Shown here: positions 24,853-34,044 of the stretch, one piece after another
Layout: every line of letters starts with the position of its first letter
Numbering within the stretch: the stretch's first letter is position 1
Assembly (NCBI RefSeq): GCF_000162475.2
Contig: NZ_KI391971.1
Span: 622,901-686,900, forward strand
Direction of reading: 5' to 3'
From: Granulicatella elegans ATCC 700633
GTDB lineage: Bacteria > Bacillota > Bacilli > Lactobacillales > Aerococcaceae
DNA length: 64,000 bases
The notes under the pieces: generated by a model
Seen by the model: the letters and a program-made list of their open reading frames with translations, nothing else
Told to the model about the DNA's origin: nothing
The model's database searches: none
Position numbers and translations under genes: made by a program

Positions 24853-25854
24853 ATGGAAAAACAAACAATTACAATTTATGATGTTGCTCGTGAAGCGAAT
24901 GTTTCAATGGCAACTGTTTCCAGAGTGGTAAATGGGAACCCAAATGTTAAACCAGCAACAAGAAAAAAAGTGTTAGATGTTATCGATGAATTAGATTACC
25001 GTCCAAATGCAGTTGCGCGAGGACTAGCAAGTAAAAAAACTACTACAGTTGGAGTTATTATTCCAGATGTAACGAATTTATATTTTGCAAGCTTAGCAAG
25101 AGGGATTGATGATATTGCTACAATGTACAAATATAATATTATTTTAGCAAATTCGGATCAAAATAATCATAAAGAAATCCAAGTATTAAATACTTTATTA
25201 TCTAAACAAGTAGATGGTATTTTATACATGGGAAATAATTTAACTCCAGAGTTGCGTGCAGAAATTGTACGTTCTAAAACTCCAATCGTACTAGCAGGAA
25301 CAATTGATTCTGATCATGTAGTTGCGTCAGTAAATATTGATTATAAAGTAGCTACACAAGAAGCAGTACAAAAATTAATTGAAAATGGGCATAAAAAAAT
25401 TGCATTTGTAACTCCATCGTTAAAAAATACTTTTGCAACTGATTTACGTTTAGATGGGTATAAAGAAGCTTTAGCAGTAGCTAAAATTGACTACAATGAA
25501 AAATTTGTATATGAAATTCCATTAACGTATCAAGCAGGAGAAGCTTTAGCAGATAAGTTATTACATGCTGGAATTACAGCTGCAGTTGTAACAGATGATG
25601 AAGCAGCAGTTGGCTTATTAAATGGGTTATATGATCATGGAGTGAATGTTCCTAAAGACTTCGAAGTAATTTCAAGCCATAATTCAAAATTAACTAAAAT
25701 GACTCGTCCAACACTAACAACTATTGCTCCACCATTATATGATATTGGAGCAGTAGCTATGAGATTGTTAACAAAAATTATGAATAAAGAAGAAATTGTC
25801 GATGCTGAAATCACCTTACCTTATAAGATTGAGTATCGCCAAACAACTAAATAA
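24853..25854 (+). CDS. ccpA: Catabolite control protein A
   Basis: LacI-family master regulator of carbon catabolite control, acting with HPr-Ser-P at cre sites. N-terminal helix-turn-helix TIYDVAREANVSMATVSRVVNGNPNVKPATRKKV and hinge helix PNAVARGLASKKT; periplasmic-binding-like core to residue 333. Length and pepQ neighbour are typical of CcpA. ATG follows AGAGGAG. Bidirectional terminator downstream. Confidence 0.95.
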   Translation: MEKQTITIYDVAREANVSMATVSRVVNGNPNVKPATRKKVLDVIDELDYRPNAVARGLASKKTTTVGVIIPDVTNLYFASLARGIDDIATMYKYNIILANSDQNNHKEIQVLNTLLSKQVDGILYMGNNLTPELRAEIVRSKTPIVLAGTIDSDHVVASVNIDYKVATQEAVQKLIENGHKKIAFVTPSLKNTFATDLRLDGYKEALAVAKIDYNEKFVYEIPLTYQAGEALADKLLHAGITAAVVTDDEAAVGLLNGLYDHGVNVPKDFEVISSHNSKLTKMTRPTLTTIAPPLYDIGAVAMRLLTKIMNKEEIVDAEITLPYKIEYRQTTK

Positions 25855-25860
25855 TTATAA

Positions 25861-25893
25861 AAACGACTTCGAGTTTTATCTCGAAGTCGTTTT
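25861..25893. terminator. Bidirectional terminator between ccpA and the PBP gene
   Basis: AAACGACTTCGAG pairs with CTCGAAGTCGTTT; T-run on the plus side, A-run giving T on the minus. Confidence 0.9.
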
Positions 25894-25894
25894 A

Positions 25895-28405
25895 TTAATT
25901 TCTTGATTTTGTAGTCTGTGTTGAAGAAGATGATGATTTTTTCTTATCTTTATCTTCGCTAGCTTCTTTTTCCTTCTCAGCTTTTTTCTTTTCAGCTTCT
26001 TTTTCTTGATCGCTAAGTCCGTTCCAATATCTATCTAATTCATTATTCGTTGCACCGACTGCAAAATGGTAAGTTGGTGCAATTGGTCCAAAATCTTTTT
26101 TGAATAGATCTGTTGTAGTACTTCCACCAATAGAATAAGTTTGACCATTATAAGTAGCTGTTCCAGGTTTTGTTCCTGTTACAGATACAACGGAATCTTG
26201 ATAAACTGTTGAAGGTTGGACAAATTTTGCACTTTGATTAAACAAACTTGGTTTTGCACTATAGACTGCATTCATAAGACTCGTCCAATTTCGTAAACTT
26301 CTCATAGTTGGATGTCCATAGCCATCAGATTCTGTAATAGAGTAACGAGCACTGTAGAAATTATCATATCCAATCCATGAACCAAGAGTTACTTCAGGAG
26401 TATATCCTACAAACCAGTTATCTACTTCAAATTCTGACGTACCTGTTTTACCAGCTATATCTGCTGAAAATTTCAAGTTACCTTTAATATTATAGAAATC
26501 AGTAGTTGCAGCTACTTGACGTAAAATATCTGTTGTTAAATAAGCTGTTGCAGGGGAGAAGACTTCAGTCGAGTTGTCTTCATGTTGATAAACAACTTTT
26601 CCACGAATATCTTCAATTTTTTCAATTAAATAAGCTTCGTGATGAACACCACCATTTGCTAACGTAGAAAAGGCACTTGTTTGTTCCAATACGGTAGGAC
26701 CAGTTTTTGTTCCACCGATAGATAAAGCAATATTTTGATATTCTTCTTCGCCAATTCCTTGAATCCCCATTTTCTTCAAATATCCACCAGCATTGATTCC
26801 TTTAGAAAGCATTGTTTGGAAAATTTTGATTGTTGGGTTATTTAATGAATTTTTTAATGAATGACGAGCGGTTAAGAAATTATTGGAAATTCGATTACCG
26901 TAGTTGGTAGGTTCCCAATAAGTTCCATTTTGTTGTAAAATACTAATTTTTGTATCTGGAATAATACTAGCTGGATAAATAATATTATTTTCCATTGCAG
27001 GAGCATAAACAAGTAATGGTTTAATGGTTGAACCCGGAGAACGATGGGTTGTAAAAGCATGGTCTACTTGGTTTACTTGGAAATCACGTCCAGCAACGAA
27101 ACCTAATATACGTCCACTATTGTTCTCAATTAATACAGCACCATTTTGTGCCATATCTGTTTGTTTTTTTGCTTCACCAGTATTTTGATCAATATAAGGT
27201 GTTTGGTAAGTTGGACCAATTTTACTTCCATTAATAGCCGTGGATTCTTGCATCGCTTCGTAAATACCTTGGTCAACAGTAGAAGTAATTTTATATCCAC
27301 CTGTTGCTAATTCAGCATTAGCACGATCATAATATCGATTAAATAATTCTGTATCTTTTTTTAATTGCTCATATGTTAATCGGTCTTTCTCAGCCATTTT
27401 TTTCATTAAGATTTTCGTTGCTTCACGATTAACGGCTTGATATAAATAAGATTGACGTTGAGTTGAGATTTCTTCAGGAGCTAAAAAGTCTTGAGTGATA
27501 TCATAAGCAAGAGCTTCATCATATTGTTGTTTTGTAATTTTCTTCTCACGATACATACTAAAAAGAACAGTTTTCATACGAGTTAATCCCGCAGAAACGT
27601 CTTCTTTTAGTGTTGCGTAGTTTGTATATGGAGTATATGTAATTGGATTTTGAGGCATTCCAACTAAGTAAGCTGCTTGAGGTAGAGTTAAGTCTTTTGC
27701 AGATACTCCAAATACTCCTTGAGCTGCTTCCTCAATACCTGAAATATTTAAGCCATTATGATTTCGTCCGAATGGAGAAACATTTAAGTAGGCTTCTAAA
27801 ATTTGATCCTTTGAAAAATGTTTTTCTAAACGAAGTGCATATAAAATTTCATTAGCTTTACGTTTAAAGGTTACTTCACTTGTTAAGATTTGTTGTTTAA
27901 TTAATTGTTGTGTTAAGGTAGAGCCACCAGAAACACCTGAACTTGATGAACCAGCTTCTTGGATAAGTGCACGAACGAGTGCTTTTGGAACAATACCATT
28001 ATGCTGATAGAAATAGCTATCTTCAGTAGCAACAATTCCATCTTTAACAAATGGGGAAATTTTATCCAGTGTAGTTACTAAACGAACTTCATCACTAGTA
28101 ACATCAGAAATTTTTTCGCCATCTTGATAATAAAAACTAGAAACTAAGTTTAAATTCGTTATTGCATCAGCCATTTCTTCTTGAGTTAATGGTTTTTCAT
28201 TAGCAGTCAAACTTGCAAAATATCCTAATCCAATTCCTGTACCAAAAATTCCTAATAATATCAATCCACATAAAAGAATGAATAATAAATTTTTAATAAC
28301 AGAAAAACTTACATTAAAGATGAAACGTAAATGTTTTTGCAAAGGTTGATTCCAAAAAGCCAAGAATTCTTTTGAAAATTCTCGAAAGTTATTTGAATTT
28401 GGCAT
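25895..28405 (-). CDS. pbp2A: Class A penicillin-binding protein (PBP2A-type transglycosylase/transpeptidase)
   Basis: Bifunctional peptidoglycan synthase. Short cytoplasmic N-terminus, one transmembrane helix (about 35-60), GT51 glycosyltransferase domain (VATEDSYFYQHNG, GGSTLTQQLIKQ) and transpeptidase domain (nucleophile motif SPGSTIKP near residue 460; KTGTSE near 650), then a Lys/Glu-rich and Ser-rich tail. I place the start at 28405 (MPNSNNFRE): the longer ATG at 28444 lies immediately after a minus-strand TATAAT and has no ribosome binding site. 836-837 residues. Confidence 0.9.
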   Translation of the reverse strand: MPNSNNFREFSKEFLAFWNQPLQKHLRFIFNVSFSVIKNLLFILLCGLILLGIFGTGIGLGYFASLTANEKPLTQEEMADAITNLNLVSSFYYQDGEKISDVTSDEVRLVTTLDKISPFVKDGIVATEDSYFYQHNGIVPKALVRALIQEAGSSSSGVSGGSTLTQQLIKQQILTSEVTFKRKANEILYALRLEKHFSKDQILEAYLNVSPFGRNHNGLNISGIEEAAQGVFGVSAKDLTLPQAAYLVGMPQNPITYTPYTNYATLKEDVSAGLTRMKTVLFSMYREKKITKQQYDEALAYDITQDFLAPEEISTQRQSYLYQAVNREATKILMKKMAEKDRLTYEQLKKDTELFNRYYDRANAELATGGYKITSTVDQGIYEAMQESTAINGSKIGPTYQTPYIDQNTGEAKKQTDMAQNGAVLIENNSGRILGFVAGRDFQVNQVDHAFTTHRSPGSTIKPLLVYAPAMENNIIYPASIIPDTKISILQQNGTYWEPTNYGNRISNNFLTARHSLKNSLNNPTIKIFQTMLSKGINAGGYLKKMGIQGIGEEEYQNIALSIGGTKTGPTVLEQTSAFSTLANGGVHHEAYLIEKIEDIRGKVVYQHEDNSTEVFSPATAYLTTDILRQVAATTDFYNIKGNLKFSADIAGKTGTSEFEVDNWFVGYTPEVTLGSWIGYDNFYSARYSITESDGYGHPTMRSLRNWTSLMNAVYSAKPSLFNQSAKFVQPSTVYQDSVVSVTGTKPGTATYNGQTYSIGGSTTTDLFKKDFGPIAPTYHFAVGATNNELDRYWNGLSDQEKEAEKKKAEKEKEASEDKDKKKSSSSSTQTTKSRN

Positions 28406-28536
28406 ACTCTCAACTCTTTTCTTTTTAAGTATAATATCAGCCATATTATATCAAATAATTCAAGAAAACGCTAATTTCTTAATAAAACAAGGGTTTTGAG
28501 AGGGGAAAGTAGAAATTTGAATAAAAAAATAGGGGT

Positions 28537-28580
28537 GTAAAGAAAAAATACTTTACAACTGATTTTTTTTCTGATAATAT
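28537..28580 (+). promoter_or_regulatory. rpsP promoter overlapped by GTAAAG/CTTTAC inverted repeat
   Basis: TTTACA (28552-28557), a 17-bp spacer and TAATAT (28575-28580). GTAAAG (28537-28542) and CTTTAC (28551-28556) form an inverted repeat whose right arm is the -35 box. The same arrangement occurs in front of rplS. Confidence 0.7.
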
Positions 28581-28617
28581 ATCTAACTGTGAGATGAAAA
28601 CATGGAGGTGTAAAAAA

Positions 28618-28890
28618 ATGGCAGTTAAAATTCGTTTAAAACGTATGGGTTCTAAGAAAAATCCTTTCTACCGTGTAGTAGTTGCAGATTCACGTTCTCC
28701 ACGTGATGGACGTTTCATTGAAACAGTTGGTACTTACAACCCAGTTGCAAACCCAGCACAAGTTTCAATCAACGAAGAATTAGCATTAAAATGGTTAGCT
28801 AACGGAGCTCAACCTTCAGATACTGTTCGTAACTTATTATCACAACAAGGTATCATGAAGAAATTCCACGAATCAAAGTTTTCTAAGTAA
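28618..28890 (+). CDS. rpsP: 30S ribosomal protein S16
   Basis: 90 residues with the universal start [26 protein letters not shown]-type sequence. ATG 28618 follows GGAGGTG at ideal distance; codons back to 28594 are leader. First gene of rpsP-khpA. Codon use is strongly biased as expected for a ribosomal protein. Confidence 0.97.
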   Translation: MAVKIRLKRMGSKKNPFYRVVVADSRSPRDGRFIETVGTYNPVANPAQVSINEELALKWLANGAQPSDTVRNLLSQQGIMKKFHESKFSK

Positions 28891-28929
28891 TTTTTCTCAT
28901 CGAGATAATTCGGTAAAGAGGTGAAAAGA

Positions 28930-29175
28930 ATGCCTGATATTCGTGAATTAATTTTAGCAATCGTTCAACCATTGGTTGATTTTCCAGATGATGTAACAAT
29001 TGAAGTTGCAGAATCAGATGAATTTTTAGAATACACATTACGTGTGAATTCTGAAGATATTGGACGTGTAATTGGAAAACAAGGACGTGTTGCTCGTGCA
29101 ATTCGTACAATTGTTTATAGTGTTCGCACTAGAAACCAAAAACGTGTTCGTTTAAGCATTGAAAACAATGACTAG
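28930..29175 (+). CDS. khpA: KH-domain RNA-binding protein KhpA
   Basis: 81-residue single KH domain with the GxxG loop in GRVIGKQGRVARAIRT. In pneumococcus and other lactobacillales KhpA forms a complex with KhpB/EloR and affects cell elongation through RNA binding. ATG 28930 follows AAGAGGTG. Located between rpsP and rimM, its usual place. Confidence 0.93.
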   Translation: MPDIRELILAIVQPLVDFPDDVTIEVAESDEFLEYTLRVNSEDIGRVIGKQGRVARAIRTIVYSVRTRNQKRVRLSIENND

Positions 29176-29177
29176 AA

Positions 29178-29218
29178 AAAAGTTCAACAATTTCGCTTAG
29201 GAGTTGTTGAACTTTTTT
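29178..29218 (+). terminator. Terminator after khpA
   Basis: AAAGTTCAACAA pairs with TTGTTGAACTTT, followed by TTTT. Confidence 0.88.
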
Positions 29219-29249
29219 GTTTATACCTAGCACTTAAAATGGATTTTGT

Positions 29250-29279
29250 TTGCAATTTTGTTCAATTCTCACGTATGAT
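29250..29279 (+). promoter_or_regulatory. Promoter of rimM-trmD
   Basis: TTGCAA (29250-29255), an 18-bp spacer and TATGAT (29274-29279). Confidence 0.65.
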
Positions 29280-29314
29280 AACAGTAATGAATTGTGAGGA
29301 GGAAAGTAAAAAAG

Positions 29315-29830
29315 ATGTCACAATATTTTAAAGTAGGAAAAATAGTTAATACACAAGGATTAAGAGGAGAAGTTCGTGTGATTTCTACAACGGACTTTGC
29401 AGAAGATCGTTATCAAAAAGGAGTAGAATTAGCTTTATTTAGAGATGGCGAATTCGAAAAATTACTTACGATTAAAAGTCACAGACGTCATAAAAATTTT
29501 GATTTATTAACGTTTGAAGATCATTCTCGAATTGAAGATGTGGAAGGATATAGAGATTGTTTATTAAAAGTGTCAAGTGATGCTCTAGAAGAATTAGAAG
29601 AAGATGAACTATATTATCATGAAGTAGTTGGTTTAGAGATTATTACAGATGAAGGAGAACATTTAGGAAAAGTATCTGAAATTTTATCTCCAGGTTCCAA
29701 TGATGTATGGGTTGTTAAACAAAAAGGAAAGAAAGACTTATTAATTCCATTTATTGAACCAGTTGTTTATAAAATCGATAAAGAAAATAAGCAAGCTTTT
29801 ATTCATGTATTAGAAGGGTTGTTTGACTAA
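29315..29830 (+). CDS. rimM: 16S rRNA processing protein RimM
   Basis: Assembly factor for the 30S head that binds S19. N-terminal barrel ([25 protein letters not shown]) and C-terminal PRC barrel ([28 protein letters not shown]). 171 residues. ATG 29315 chosen because upstream codons to 29294 encode only the GGAGG region. Overlap region with trmD is 1 bp apart; the two are coupled. Confidence 0.95.
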   Translation: MSQYFKVGKIVNTQGLRGEVRVISTTDFAEDRYQKGVELALFRDGEFEKLLTIKSHRRHKNFDLLTFEDHSRIEDVEGYRDCLLKVSSDALEELEEDELYYHEVVGLEIITDEGEHLGKVSEILSPGSNDVWVVKQKGKKDLLIPFIEPVVYKIDKENKQAFIHVLEGLFD

Positions 29831-29831
29831 A

Positions 29832-30578
29832 ATGAGAATCGATGTCTTAACATTATTCCCTGAAATGTTTGCTCCAATGGAACAATCGATGATGAAAAGA
29901 GCTATTGAGAAAGAAAAAATTACATTTGATACGATTGATTTTAGAGACTTTGCATTTCATAAGCACAATCGAGTAGATGATTATGTCTTTGGTGGAGGAG
30001 CTGGTTTATTATTAAAAGTAGAACCGATTGACCGTGCATTAAAAGATTTAGAACAGAGAACTCCGGAAACTAAAAAGAGAGTGATTTTACTAGATCCAGC
30101 AGGAAAGAAATTTAGTCAATCTGATGCAGAAGAATTAGCAAAGGAAGAACATTTAGTTTTTATTTGCGGTCATTACGAAGGATATGATGAACGTATTCGA
30201 ACACTAGTAACAGATGAATATTCTATTGGAGATTTTGTATTAACGGGTGGAGAATTGGGAGCTATGGTGATGATTGATGCAACGGTTCGATTAATTCCAG
30301 ATGTACTTGGCAATTACGAATCAGCTATTGGGGATTCTCATTCCATGGGATTATTAGAGCATCCTCAGTATACTCGTCCAAGAGAATATGAGGGAATGGA
30401 AGTTCCAGAAGTATTATTTAGTGGAAATCATGCAAAAATTGCTACATGGCAGAAAAAAGAATCCTTAAGAAGAACGTATCAAAGAAGACCCGATTTATTA
30501 GAAAGTTATTCATTAGATAAAGAAGAAGAAAAATTACTAAAAGAAATTATGCAAGAAGAGAGTATGAATCAGAAATAA
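29832..30578 (+). CDS. trmD: tRNA (guanine-N1)-methyltransferase TrmD
   Basis: SAM-dependent SPOUT methyltransferase that makes m1G37 and so prevents +1 frameshifting. Trefoil-knot motifs HYEGYDERI and [16 protein letters not shown]-terminal [13 protein letters not shown]. 248 residues. ATG 29832 begins one base after the rimM stop. Confidence 0.96.
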   Translation: MRIDVLTLFPEMFAPMEQSMMKRAIEKEKITFDTIDFRDFAFHKHNRVDDYVFGGGAGLLLKVEPIDRALKDLEQRTPETKKRVILLDPAGKKFSQSDAEELAKEEHLVFICGHYEGYDERIRTLVTDEYSIGDFVLTGGELGAMVMIDATVRLIPDVLGNYESAIGDSHSMGLLEHPQYTRPREYEGMEVPEVLFSGNHAKIATWQKKESLRRTYQRRPDLLESYSLDKEEEKLLKEIMQEESMNQK

Positions 30579-30585
30579 TCGAATA

Positions 30586-30709
30586 ATGATCCAGTATAAA
30601 CAATTCAAGAAAAGTTGGGAAATAGCATTGGTATTCCTTAGATGATTCACATGTATTATCCGTATATCGTATGGATTTTGAACACTCAAAAGAAAATTTA
30701 AAAAAGTAA
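30586..30709 (+). pseudogene. Possible frameshifted remnant of a small gene
   Basis: From ATG 30586 the frame reads MIQYKQFKKSWEIALV and then stops; moving one frame at about 30632 continues as YSLDDSHVLSVYRMDFEHSK and a short Lys-rich end, closing at TAA 30707. The joined peptide looks protein-like, but no family is recognised. It may equally be chance. It occupies the otherwise empty trmD-rplS gap upstream of the rplS promoter. Confidence 0.25.
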
Positions 30710-30749
30710 AGTAAAAATACTTTACAACTAATCATATCTATGATAAACT
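30706..30749 (+). promoter_or_regulatory. rplS promoter overlapped by perfect GTAAAGTA/TACTTTAC inverted repeat
   Basis: GTAAAGTA (30706-30713) and TACTTTAC (30718-30725) flank AAAA. TTTACA (30721-30726), a 17-bp spacer and TAAACT (30744-30749) form the promoter. Near-copy of the element before rpsP. Confidence 0.7.
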
Positions 30750-30752
30750 CTC

Positions 30753-30843
30753 AAAAGTGGGTAGGAGACTATCCATATAAAACGATATTCCGCTGATTGG
30801 ACATTCGGCCAAATCATGAATGTTTGTTGGAAGGAGAAAAAAC
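30753..30843 (+). promoter_or_regulatory. Structured 5' leader of rplS (L19-leader candidate)
   Basis: Between the promoter and the start are two hairpins: GGGTAG-GAGA-CTATCC (about 30759-30775) and GATTGG..CCAAATC (about 30796-30817). Position and size fit an L19 ribosomal-protein leader as known in Bacillus, where L19 controls its own mRNA. No covariance model could be run. Confidence 0.5.
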
Positions 30844-31191
30844 ATGAGCAAATTAATCGATAGCTTAACACAAGAACAATTACGTTCTGATATTCCTGCA
30901 TTCCGTCCTGGGGACACTGTACGTGTTCACGCTAAGGTAGTTGAAGGAACTCGTGAGCGTATCCAAATCTTCGAAGGTGTTGTTATTAAACGTCGTGGTG
31001 CTGGTATCAGCGAAACTTATACAGTACGTAAAGTTTCTAACGGTGTTGGTGTGGAACGTACATTCCCATTACACACTCCACGTGTAGCACAAATCGAAGT
31101 AGTTCGTTACGGTAAAGTTCGTCGTGCTAAATTATATTACTTACGTAACTTACGTGGTAAAGCAGCGCGTATCCAAGAACGTCGTCGTTAA
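30844..31191 (+). CDS. rplS: 50S ribosomal protein L19
   Basis: 115 residues, [28 protein letters not shown] start, [15 protein letters not shown] core and basic C-terminus, all typical of L19 at the 30S-50S interface. ATG 30844 follows GGAAGGAG; codons back to 30820 belong to the leader. Own promoter and terminator. Confidence 0.97.
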   Translation: MSKLIDSLTQEQLRSDIPAFRPGDTVRVHAKVVEGTRERIQIFEGVVIKRRGAGISETYTVRKVSNGVGVERTFPLHTPRVAQIEVVRYGKVRRAKLYYLRNLRGKAARIQERRR

Positions 31192-31200
31192 TAGAAAGAC

Positions 31201-31230
31201 AAAACCCCTTGAGAAATCAAGGGGTTTCTT
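31201..31230 (+). terminator. Terminator after rplS
   Basis: AAACCCCTTGA-GAAA-TCAAGGGGTTT, then T-rich. Confidence 0.92.
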
Positions 31231-31240
31231 TGTATAGATT

Positions 31241-31504
31241 TTAATTGTATGGAATAAAAATATCTCCATATTCATTTGTTGGTTTGAAAATTGTCGCAAT
31301 AAATCTAAAGAAAGCAATAATAGAAGGGATAAATGTCCAAGAAAATAGGATTGAAAGTATTCCTTTTAAATTTTTACCTTCGTAAAAATAATGAATTCCA
31401 AAGGCTCCTAAAAAGAACATTAATACTAATAAAATTACTTTATTAACATATCTACCTGGAATGTATCCACGATTATTAGTTGGATCATAAGAGTAGTTTG
31501 CCAT
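31241..31504 (-). CDS. TM2-domain membrane protein
   Basis: 87 residues: polar N-terminus (PTNNRGYIPGRYVNK), then two transmembrane helices linked by GAFGIHYFYEGKNLKGI, the TM2 domain signature. Function unknown. Start ATG with GAGGTG upstream on the minus strand. Stands alone, facing rplS. Confidence 0.8.
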   Translation of the reverse strand: MANYSYDPTNNRGYIPGRYVNKVILLVLMFFLGAFGIHYFYEGKNLKGILSILFSWTFIPSIIAFFRFIATIFKPTNEYGDIFIPYN

Positions 31505-31590
31505 CTTGAGTTCACCTCACTTATATTTTTAGCTATCGTAACATAAAGTCAATATACAAGCAATAATGATTGTTAAATAAGAGATATACA

Positions 31591-31627
31591 AAAATCCCTT
31601 CATCTGTATTTGATGAAGGGATTGTTT
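31591..31627. terminator. Bidirectional terminator downstream of the 31.6-kb membrane gene
   Basis: AATCCCTTCATC and GATGAAGGGATT arms with A-rich and T-rich flanks. Confidence 0.8.
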
Positions 31628-32451
31628 TAAAATTGATAAAAGATACCAATTAAAATTGTTAATACTGTCGCGTACCAATAAAAATAAGTACTAATTCTAC
31701 TTGGCTTAGCATTTTTCTTTAAAAGAATATGGTATAGAATTGGTACAATTCCACTGATTCCAATTAGAATAAATGCAACTAATGAGAAATGTGTTCCTAC
31801 TACATAAAAACTAATTGGATAAGCAATGAACCAACATAAGTTAAAAATAAGAGATAAAAACATACTCCAAACAGGATAGTCTAACTTCTCAGGATTATGT
31901 CGTTCAACTGATTTTTGTTTAAATTGAATCATACTAATTCCAAAGATTGCATAGCATAAAAATACTTGGAAAATACTATTTGAGATTTGATGTGTAATTG
32001 TATAATACATTAAAAAGTTTCCAACTGTGAATTTTGCTAAAGTATTTAATAGTACATGATATGCATATGCAGGATGATTTGATTGTAAATGGAAAATCCA
32101 ACTATGATTTACTCCGACAACTAAAGCTGCGATAATTCCAATTCGAATTCCAAAAGTTTGTACAAAATAAACAATTGGTAGCAGTAATAAAAAATTTGTT
32201 AAGAGTAATACAACGGATTGCCCACGTTTTGGAACTTTATAAAATTTAGAATACATCATTTCTTGTAAGTTAATCATAAACAAGAAAAAATATAATACGA
32301 GTACCCCTGAAAGTGGGATAGCATTTGTTTTAATGGCTAGCAAAAAACCTAAAAATGAATAACTGAGTGGAGCTAAAAATAAACTCCATAAAGGATTTGT
32401 CAATTGCTTCATATAAGGTATTTCTGGATGTACCATAGAATTTGCGGACAT
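31627..32451 (-). CDS. Uncharacterised polytopic membrane protein
   Basis: 274 residues with about eight hydrophobic helices; contains NPLWSLFLAPLSYSFLGFLL near the start, VNHSWIFHLQSNHPAYAYH in the middle and DYPVWSMFLSLIFNLCWFIAYP later. The two NPLWS/YPVWS segments suggest an internal two-fold repeat. I do not recognise a family; it lacks the Asp-rich motifs of UbiA prenyltransferases. Start ATG 32451 follows CGAGGTAA. It is divergent from metK, whose SAM riboswitch leader starts about 150 bp away, but no functional link is shown. Confidence 0.65.
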   Translation of the reverse strand: MSANSMVHPEIPYMKQLTNPLWSLFLAPLSYSFLGFLLAIKTNAIPLSGVLVLYFFLFMINLQEMMYSKFYKVPKRGQSVVLLLTNFLLLLPIVYFVQTFGIRIGIIAALVVGVNHSWIFHLQSNHPAYAYHVLLNTLAKFTVGNFLMYYTITHQISNSIFQVFLCYAIFGISMIQFKQKSVERHNPEKLDYPVWSMFLSLIFNLCWFIAYPISFYVVGTHFSLVAFILIGISGIVPILYHILLKKNAKPSRISTYFYWYATVLTILIGIFYQF

Positions 32452-32597
32452 ATAAATTACCTCGATAATACTTTTTTATTTTCATGATAGGTAAATTAAT
32501 CTAGCTTGTCAAGCAATATTTAAACGATTTCATAACATTTTCACAAAATAAATGTATAAAAAAGAGAAATAATACTAGGAATTTTTAAAAATAATGC

Positions 32598-32603
32598 TAT
32601 AAT
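32598..32603 (+). promoter_or_regulatory. Extended -10 promoter of metK
   Basis: TGCTATAAT in front of the riboswitch; no convincing -35. Confidence 0.7.
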
Positions 32604-32626
32604 AGTTGAGTCTTAAAAAATATGAT

Positions 32627-32682
32627 ATTCCCGAGAGGATACACAATGTGTAGATGCCTTGTAACCGGAATTGAATGGGGGA
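32627..32682 (+). promoter_or_regulatory. SMK-box (SAM-III) riboswitch of metK
   Basis: Contains the SMK core words in order: TTCCCGAGAGGAT, a variable ACACAATGTGT hairpin, AGATGCCTTGTAACCG, and the purine-rich Shine-Dalgarno GGGGG at 32677-32681. In this class SAM binding makes the Shine-Dalgarno pair with the CC-rich leader segment and shuts off translation of SAM synthetase. Located directly 5' of the metK ATG, as in other Lactobacillales. Confidence 0.92.
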
Positions 32683-32688
32683 AAAACA

Positions 32689-33858
32689 ATGGAAAAAATT
32701 TTATTTACGTCGGAGTCAGTTACAGAAGGACATCCCGATAAAATCGCAGACCAAATTAGTGATGGAGTATTAGATGCTATTTTAGCTCAAGATCCAACCG
32801 CTCGTGTGGCTTGTGAAACTGTCGTTAATACAGGTTTAGTCGTATTAGTTGGTGAAATTACAACAACAGCTACAGTCGATTATCAACAAATTGCAAGAGA
32901 TACCATTCGTAAAATTGGTTATGCTGATCGTAAGTATGGCTATGATGCGGATAGTGTTGCAGTAATGGTTTCTTTAGATAAGCAATCACCTGACATTGCA
33001 ATGGGGGTTAATGATGCTTTAGAAACTCGTGGACAGCAAGAAGAGTTTGGTGCTGGAGACCAAGGGTTAATGTTTGGTTTTGCAACAAACGAAACAGATA
33101 CTTACTTACCAATGCCAATTTACCTAAGTCATCAATTAGCTTATCAATTAGCAAAAGTTCGTAAGGAAAAACAATTAGATTATTTAGGACCAGATGGTAA
33201 AGTTCAAGTAACGGTTGAATATACAACAGACCATAAAGTAAAACGTATTGATACGATTGTTGTTAGTACACAACATGATGAAGAAATTTCTCAAGAACAA
33301 ATTCATCGTGATGTTTTAGAGTATGTTGTTAAACCAGTTGTCCCAAGTGAATTATTAGATGATGAGACACGTTATTTCATTAATCCAACAGGAAAATTCG
33401 TAATTGGTGGACCAGTTGGAGATTCTGGATTAACAGGACGCAAAATTATCGTAGATACTTACGGTGGATATGCTCGTCATGGTGGAGGAGCATTCTCAGG
33501 AAAAGATGCAACAAAAGTTGACCGTTCTGCAAGTTATGCTGCACGTTATATTGCTAAAAACGTAGTAGCTGCAGGTTTAGCGGATAAATGTGAAATTCAA
33601 TTAGCTTATGCGATTGGGGTAGCTCAACCAGTATCAATTTCTGTGGATACTTTTGGAACAAATCATGTTTCTGAAGAAAAATTAATTGCTGCGATTCGTA
33701 AAGTATTCAAGTTAACTCCAAAAGGAATTATTGAAACATTACAATTACGTAGACCAATTTACCAACAAACTGCTGCTTACGGACATTTTGGACGTAAAGA
33801 TGTAGATTTACCATGGGAACAATTAGATAAAGTAGAAGCTTTAAAAGCGGAATTCTAA
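32689..33858 (+). CDS. metK: S-adenosylmethionine synthetase
   Basis: Makes SAM from ATP and methionine. 389-390 residues with signatures [12 protein letters not shown] and [16 protein letters not shown], start [21 protein letters not shown] 32689 is 7 bp after the riboswitch GGGGG; the in-frame TTG at 32671 is inside the riboswitch and is not a start. Controlled at translation by the SMK box. Terminator downstream. Confidence 0.97.
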   Translation: MEKILFTSESVTEGHPDKIADQISDGVLDAILAQDPTARVACETVVNTGLVVLVGEITTTATVDYQQIARDTIRKIGYADRKYGYDADSVAVMVSLDKQSPDIAMGVNDALETRGQQEEFGAGDQGLMFGFATNETDTYLPMPIYLSHQLAYQLAKVRKEKQLDYLGPDGKVQVTVEYTTDHKVKRIDTIVVSTQHDEEISQEQIHRDVLEYVVKPVVPSELLDDETRYFINPTGKFVIGGPVGDSGLTGRKIIVDTYGGYARHGGGAFSGKDATKVDRSASYAARYIAKNVVAAGLADKCEIQLAYAIGVAQPVSISVDTFGTNHVSEEKLIAAIRKVFKLTPKGIIETLQLRRPIYQQTAAYGHFGRKDVDLPWEQLDKVEALKAEF

Positions 33859-33860
33859 TA

Positions 33861-33899
33861 AAAAAACGATTATAACATTTGAGTTATAATCGTTTTTTT
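33861..33899. terminator. Bidirectional terminator between metK and the DUF4044 gene
   Basis: AAAAACGATTATAAC pairs with GTTATAATCGTTTTT; flanked by A and T runs. Confidence 0.9.
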
Positions 33900-33900
33900 A

Positions 33901-34044
33901 CTATTTATAATTCATAACAGTCATTGCAAATTGGAATACAATTACGCCTAAAGTTGCTAATAACATAAACCATACAACAACACGAGTAATTTTTTCCATT
34001 GTTGAAAGATTACGTTTTTGTTTTTTTCTTGGTTTTCTTGACAC
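33901..34044 (-). CDS. DUF4044-type miniprotein (47 residues)
   Basis: Minus-strand GTG 34044 with GGAGAG upstream opens a 47-residue protein: basic N-terminus MSRKPRKKQKRN, then STMEKITRVVVWFMLLATLG and one transmembrane helix to the end. This matches the short DUF4044 family of lactic acid bacteria. Function unknown. It is short enough to be missed by ordinary gene calling. It shares the bidirectional terminator with metK. Confidence 0.78.
   Translation of the reverse strand: MSRKPRKKQKRNLSTMEKITRVVVWFMLLATLGVIVFQFAMTVMNYK

Noticed and set aside
32671-32688. Upstream TTG start for metK
   Set aside because: It lies inside the SMK-box riboswitch; the ATG at 32689 directly follows the GGGGG Shine-Dalgarno.
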